A DNA stretch of 64,000 bases, from contig CAMXCT020000832.1 of the NCBI GenBank assembly GCA_947184155.2, positions 141,642 to 205,641 of the forward strand, given 5' to 3'. The DNA comes from Cladocopium goreaui. Lineage: Eukaryota; Sar; Dinophyceae; Suessiales; Symbiodiniaceae. Made by a program: the position numbers and the translations under genes. This document shows, in pieces, positions 42,601 to 48,600 of this stretch; the first letter of the stretch is position 1, and each line of letters starts with the position of its first letter. The notes under the pieces were generated by a model. It was not told where the DNA came from and searched no databases. It saw only the letters and a program-made list of their open reading frames with translations.

Positions 42601-45600
42601 CTATCCAGAAACCACAGGCTATGTCAGCATGCAACACACTGAATCTGAGCAGGGCCAGGGCCTGAATAGCATCATCTTGCTTTATGGCCGTTTTAGTGGA
42701 TGGGCAATAGTCATGCGGCAAAACAACATCAATTTCAGCTTGCCAATTTTGGCCAAGAGTCATGAAACCTTAAGCTACACTTCACCCAAATTTACCCTCA
42801 GTGAGTGCTAGCTCCCCTGGTTGAATCCCTGTCACCAAGGAGGCAGGGTTTTATCGTATCGGCCTTCCCATGCCAACCAATGGAGTTTGACACGTCATGA
42901 GGTGGTGCCCCAGTGAACTCAATTTTTCTAAGTTGCTGGCCACATACCTGCAATCTCACTTGGGTTTATGAGACAAAAAAATATAGTTACTATAGTTATA
43001 TACTATGGTTTATAAACCAACAAGCATAACTTAGGGGGAAGCACCTTTTTCGGACTGAAATGAGCAGAAGATCGGTGGTCCACTCGATAAATTCCAAACA
43101 TCATGGGCATATGGATCCCCATTCATGGTGCTATGACCATCCCCCAATATGGGGATGTAATCCAACTATTGACTCGGAAGCCTTTTGTGTCAGCGACAAA
43201 AGCTGTCAATGCCCCCATGATTCCATGATGCCATGCGCTGGTGGCGGGAATCAATGGCACTTGGGTTTGATTGAAAATTGAGTGTAGACAGTGTGGTCAA
43301 TCCCACACTCCAATTTATGGTGCCATTCTTCTGAGGAAAAATTCACAAAAACCCTTGGATTCGGGGGTCCCGTCTTCAGACAGTCAGCCATTGGCTCATG
43401 GCCATGGCGACTACGGGAGCAACCCAGCAGTTCAACCAGTTCCATTGATTTCCATGGTGCTAAAAATGGCTGCCATGACAGGAAGTTCTCCGGACTGATT
43501 CCCCAGATTGAAATCAAAATTCAGCTAAGAGGTGAGTCTGGGTCGATCGGGTCGATCAGCTTTTCACACAACTCCAGAGACGAAATCACCAACCTTCAGA
43601 GATCTAAAAAAACGGGGCCAATGTCGCGAGCGCCTAAAAAAAAATCTAGTTCTTAAGAAAACAAATGTTTCCGTTTCCGCTGCTAAAAAGGCAATTTCTG
43701 GGTATATCAAAGTTTCAAACCCGGATATATCCCATTTATATCCATTGATCCACAACCGAACAGTTGGCCTAGTTATGCATCAACAGAAACCAAGCGAAAT
43801 CCACAGCTTGGAAAATCACCAACTCGATGCCTTCATCACCATCATCCCAGAATCATAGATGCGTTCAATCCCCATGTCTGTTGTTTTTTCATGGTGGGGA
43901 TTGTTACCCCTACAAACCATCTTTGGTCTATACACATACATACATACATACATACATACATACATACATACATACATACATACATACATACATACATACA
44001 TACATACATACATACATACATACATACATACATACATACATACTACATACATACATACATACATACATACATACATACATACATACATACATACATACAT
44101 ACATACATACATACATACATACATACACACATACCTACCTACCTACCTACCTACCTACATACATACATACATACATATATATGTATATATATATATATAC
44201 ATATGTATATATATATACATATTTATATACATATACATATTTATATACATATGTATATATACATATGTATATATATATACATATTTATATACATATACAT
44301 ATTTATATACATATATATATATATATATATTATATATACATATTATATATATATATACATATCCCATTTTGGGGGGTGATCCACCTTGGTTTTCCCCCCC
44401 TTCCTTTAAGCGTGCAACTCATCCGTCTGAAAGAAGTCGCGGGCGCCCAGCGCCTCCACTCCCTCGGTGCAGCTGGTGCCTTTTCGCTCGGCCTCAAAGA
44501 GGAAATCCAGATGCCTCGGTGCAGCTCGACTCGTGGCTGGAGACACTTGAAATCCCACCAGCATCGCTGGTGCATGATGGGTGCTTCTTGTTTTTTTCGG
44601 GGGGTTCCAAACAAAAAAAAAGAATGGATCGATTTATTGATGTTTTTTATGAATTAGGTGTTTTCTTTCCGCGGTGTGACGAAGATGATGTATTTGTTCC
44701 GTCATTTCCGGGTGTCCAACTCTGAAATTTATTTTTGCGGATTGCAAAAATAAAACGGAAAGTGGAGAGATTGCATTGGAAGATATTGGAAGACTATAGT
44801 GTAGGGTGATCCTTCTGCAGTTTTGATTTTGAGGATTGGTTGTTAGTTCCAAAAATGTCGCTTCAACATGGTTCAACCACCGACTGCGGTGATTCAAACT
44901 AGAAGGGATGCAGATGGAAGATTGTGAAGCCACAGAAATGCTGGCCATGACAGCAACTTTTACCCTTCAACTATCGGCTTGGCCTCCGATGTTCGTGTGA
45001 CGGCCGTGGATGTCACCCGTCGGACATGTCCTCTTATAATGTTGGGAAAGCATTAGTGAACCATCCCCCATTTTACCATTAATGGGTGGTATAAAGCATC
45101 AATTTCTATGGGTGGTTTACCATTGCTTTGCCCACATTGTAACCATTTCAATTTGCTAAGCAATGGGAAGGTCTTATCCTACAATGAGCATGAGCTCTCC
45201 GAACATTTGGTGCTTCGGAACATGCGTGATATCCCCACGATCAATGGCTCAAACATGGCCAGCTGGCAAATCCCCCCGAAAAAAATTGGTGTGGATGTTC
45301 CCTTGCCACCGGAAAATAAAACCGGATGGTAACACTGGTTGGTGGTTTTTCGCCACTCCTCTGAAAAATATATGGAGTTCAAGTCAGTTGGGATGATTTG
45401 ATTATTCCCAAAATATGAAAAGTCATGTAAAATTCCATGGTTCCAGTCACCACCAACCAGAACATCTTTGCTGGTGAAGCACACCAATCATCATCCCCCG
45501 GAAAGTCTCCTGCCCATCAGCCCTGTCAGCCCCAACAAACTCCCCACCTGGCCCAAGTTGCTTTGGCAGCACGGCAGCAGCTATCTCCTTGGATGATTCA

Positions 45601-48600
45601 ATGCTTTGAAGGCACAAACATTGATTGAAACCATGGATTACCCTCTGGTTCTGTCAAAATAGCTATTGAAAATGGCCCAGTCGAAATAGTGAGTTTGTCC
45701 CATTAAAAAGGATGATTTTCCAGTTCGTTATGTAAACGTTTACCAGAGGGTATATGATTAAATCCTCGTGTAAAGTGTAAAAACCATGAAACCTAGCCGT
45801 CATCCTCCAAGTTTTCTCTCCAAAAATGTCGATTCAACCGACGCCCAGATGTGACCCATCATGGTAAAACAGCAGATGGGTTAAGCCCGGACAACAAAAA
45901 TCATGGGATTAAACAGCTGGTTTTTATCCAACATCTTGGGACCCTAAATTTTCATACTGGGACGGTTGGTGACATCTATCCGTCCCCTTGGATATCCAAA
46001 AATGGATTATCCCCCATAAAATTTCTGGCCCAGAAAAAGCCATAAATTGCTGGATTGAAGATCGATGTGTTTTTTCCATAATATGGCTCTGTCTGAAAAT
46101 GGAGCATACCCTCAACTGGCCAGTTGAATCGGAAAGTGAGGTTCTCAACATTTCTCAACTATCAAATTTGGTGGTACAAAAACCATAAAGGTGAGCTGAA
46201 GCATCAGGATATTTCAGTTGTTCATGACTTTTAAATACCACATCATTTTCATGTTCCATGTAAGTCAGCTTCTCTGTCTTAAATCCATATCCTATCCCCA
46301 TAGTTGTCATGTTCGATTGCCATATGGGGGGTTCAAAAAAAAAAAATGTTTTTAAGGCCATGGAATTTGTTCCAAATCCAAAGCTCCGGCATCTTGGCCA
46401 CATGTTGTTCCTCTTGTGCCCTGCTTGAGGCCAACCTCCTTACCGTTTGCTTCCGTGGCGAAGACTGCACGTTCAACCGCAGCTTGGGCGGCGCCACATC
46501 GTTGCGGGCACGGTGCACCGTGTCCACGCGCCGGGGGGAAGGTGCTGGGTCCAAGGCATCCCTTAGGGAGGCAGGAATCCGCAGGAAGGAGGGTAAAAAT
46601 GGGTCCAAAGCCTCAAAGTTCGGCGAGATGGGAGATTCCATGGCTGTAAAAGAAAAAATAAAGTGGTAGATAAATGCTACAGTTTTGTGGAGTTGAAAGG
46701 ATGAACAATTGATGCACAAATTGAATTCTAAGATTTAAGTGACGGATTTTGAACGAAGCTATTGACTGCAACTTACGCCCTTTATGATATTCGCTGTTTT
46801 TGTACGACTCGACGATTCGACATGTTTCAAAAAGCGATGCCACTCGTGGCCACCCCTTCAGGGTGGCCTTGAGCCACTTGTTTGAGAAACCGGGATCCAG
46901 CAAAAATGGAGGGGTTGAAACCAGCAACATATTTTATGGATGTTACGGGAATTGAACATTCAAAATTAGTATAAAAAATGGTGATCAAACGAGGACTTAG
47001 TCGGACTTGATGATCCAAGAATTGGGATTTCATGGAGATTTATATCTTGAGGGTTTCACGCATGCTTCCAAGCACTGGCACCACGAGGGTGGCAAGATGG
47101 TGTCTGGACGCCAGACATTCAATAGAACAAGCTAAAATAATGATTGCAGCTGCGAAGTTTACCCTCCGGTCATCAAACGTGGCAACATGTGTCCCCGGAA
47201 GATCCCCCATGTATACATGATTTGCCCATTGAAACTACAATGTTTTTGGTGAATTTCCCAGCCATGTTTGATTATCAGAGGGTAGCTGCGAAGGTTGCCA
47301 AATTTTCGCATGAAACATGACAAAGACCTCTGCATTAGCATGGCTGCACCAAACAAAGGCTCTGGTCTAGAAGCAGCAGACTGCTGGTGCTTCTTTTTTG
47401 TGGTGCAAGTTTGTTTTGCTAACAAGTTTCCCAGCGTTCCTTCACTGTGAGATAGTTCAGAATATACTGGGGATACCGGGGAGAACTATGGATAACTGCT
47501 TGATACTGGGAGGATAATCCCACAAATCGTAAGGCCTATATCAACACGCAGCCAGGGCAGACCCCCCACAATTCTGCTGTGTCCGTGCGAACTACCCTAA
47601 ACCTAAACCGATTGGATTTATATAAATCTCCAGTTTCCATGGTATGTTTCTTAAGTATTCCCCAGAGATTTTCGAAGATTTTGCCTGGCGATACATTTCA
47701 GTTAACAAACCCAAGGATTTCCACAAAAAACCAATCGCAACCCCAAATCATACACCCTGACTTTCACCAAAAATTGGTAAACTCCCCAGTAATCAACTGG
47801 GGCTTCTCATTCCTGGGTGAATATGATCCAATTTATCTAAAAAATCTCGAAAAAACTTGATGCTACTGCCAGTCTTTTCCGCTTCGGGCTTTTCACTGCG
47901 TTTCACTGTCTTGCTGAAACGCCTTGGTCTCCGTGACGTTGGGAGGATCAAAGAGAGATCTTTAGATTTCAGGAGTTTGTTTTTCTTCGGTCGTGAATCC
48001 CCCCATTTTGGATGTTGGAATAGATATGTTTCGTGTTTCGTGTCTTTTCTATTTTTGTTGTTCCATCACACAGAGGTCTCTGTTGTTTTCGTCACAGAGA
48101 TCACCATCACTGAAAAGCTTTGACCAAGGTTGAAGCACTGTTTAGTCAGTAAGAGGTGATACGGTATGGCCACCCAAGGTTTACATGTCCCATAACGGGG
48201 GTAATCCCATTTGGATGTATCTCAAAGTTTGGAAACCCCAAATCCGTTCAAAAAAAACACTTTCCCCAGCAAAATTGCCACAAAATGGATCGTAAAATCT
48301 TACACCCTCAATCAAGCGTGGGAAATCCCGGAACCAAACGGAGCTTTCAGTGGGAAATTCAAACCTAAAAACAGCTGGGAATTTCCAGCCACGTGGCTGG
48401 AGGGAAAGTTTCCCTCACGTCCAAGCTACTGATTCGTCCAACGCCCAGCACCTCATTGAATCTCTGGGTCCTTGGATTGGATCGGCGAAACCTCCCAATT
48501 TGGAAGTGAAAAAAAAAACGAGTGTCACAGCCATGTAGGATTAGTGAATGGTTATATGGAGATTTCCTAAGTCATGGGTGTACCATGGTGTACCCCTAAA

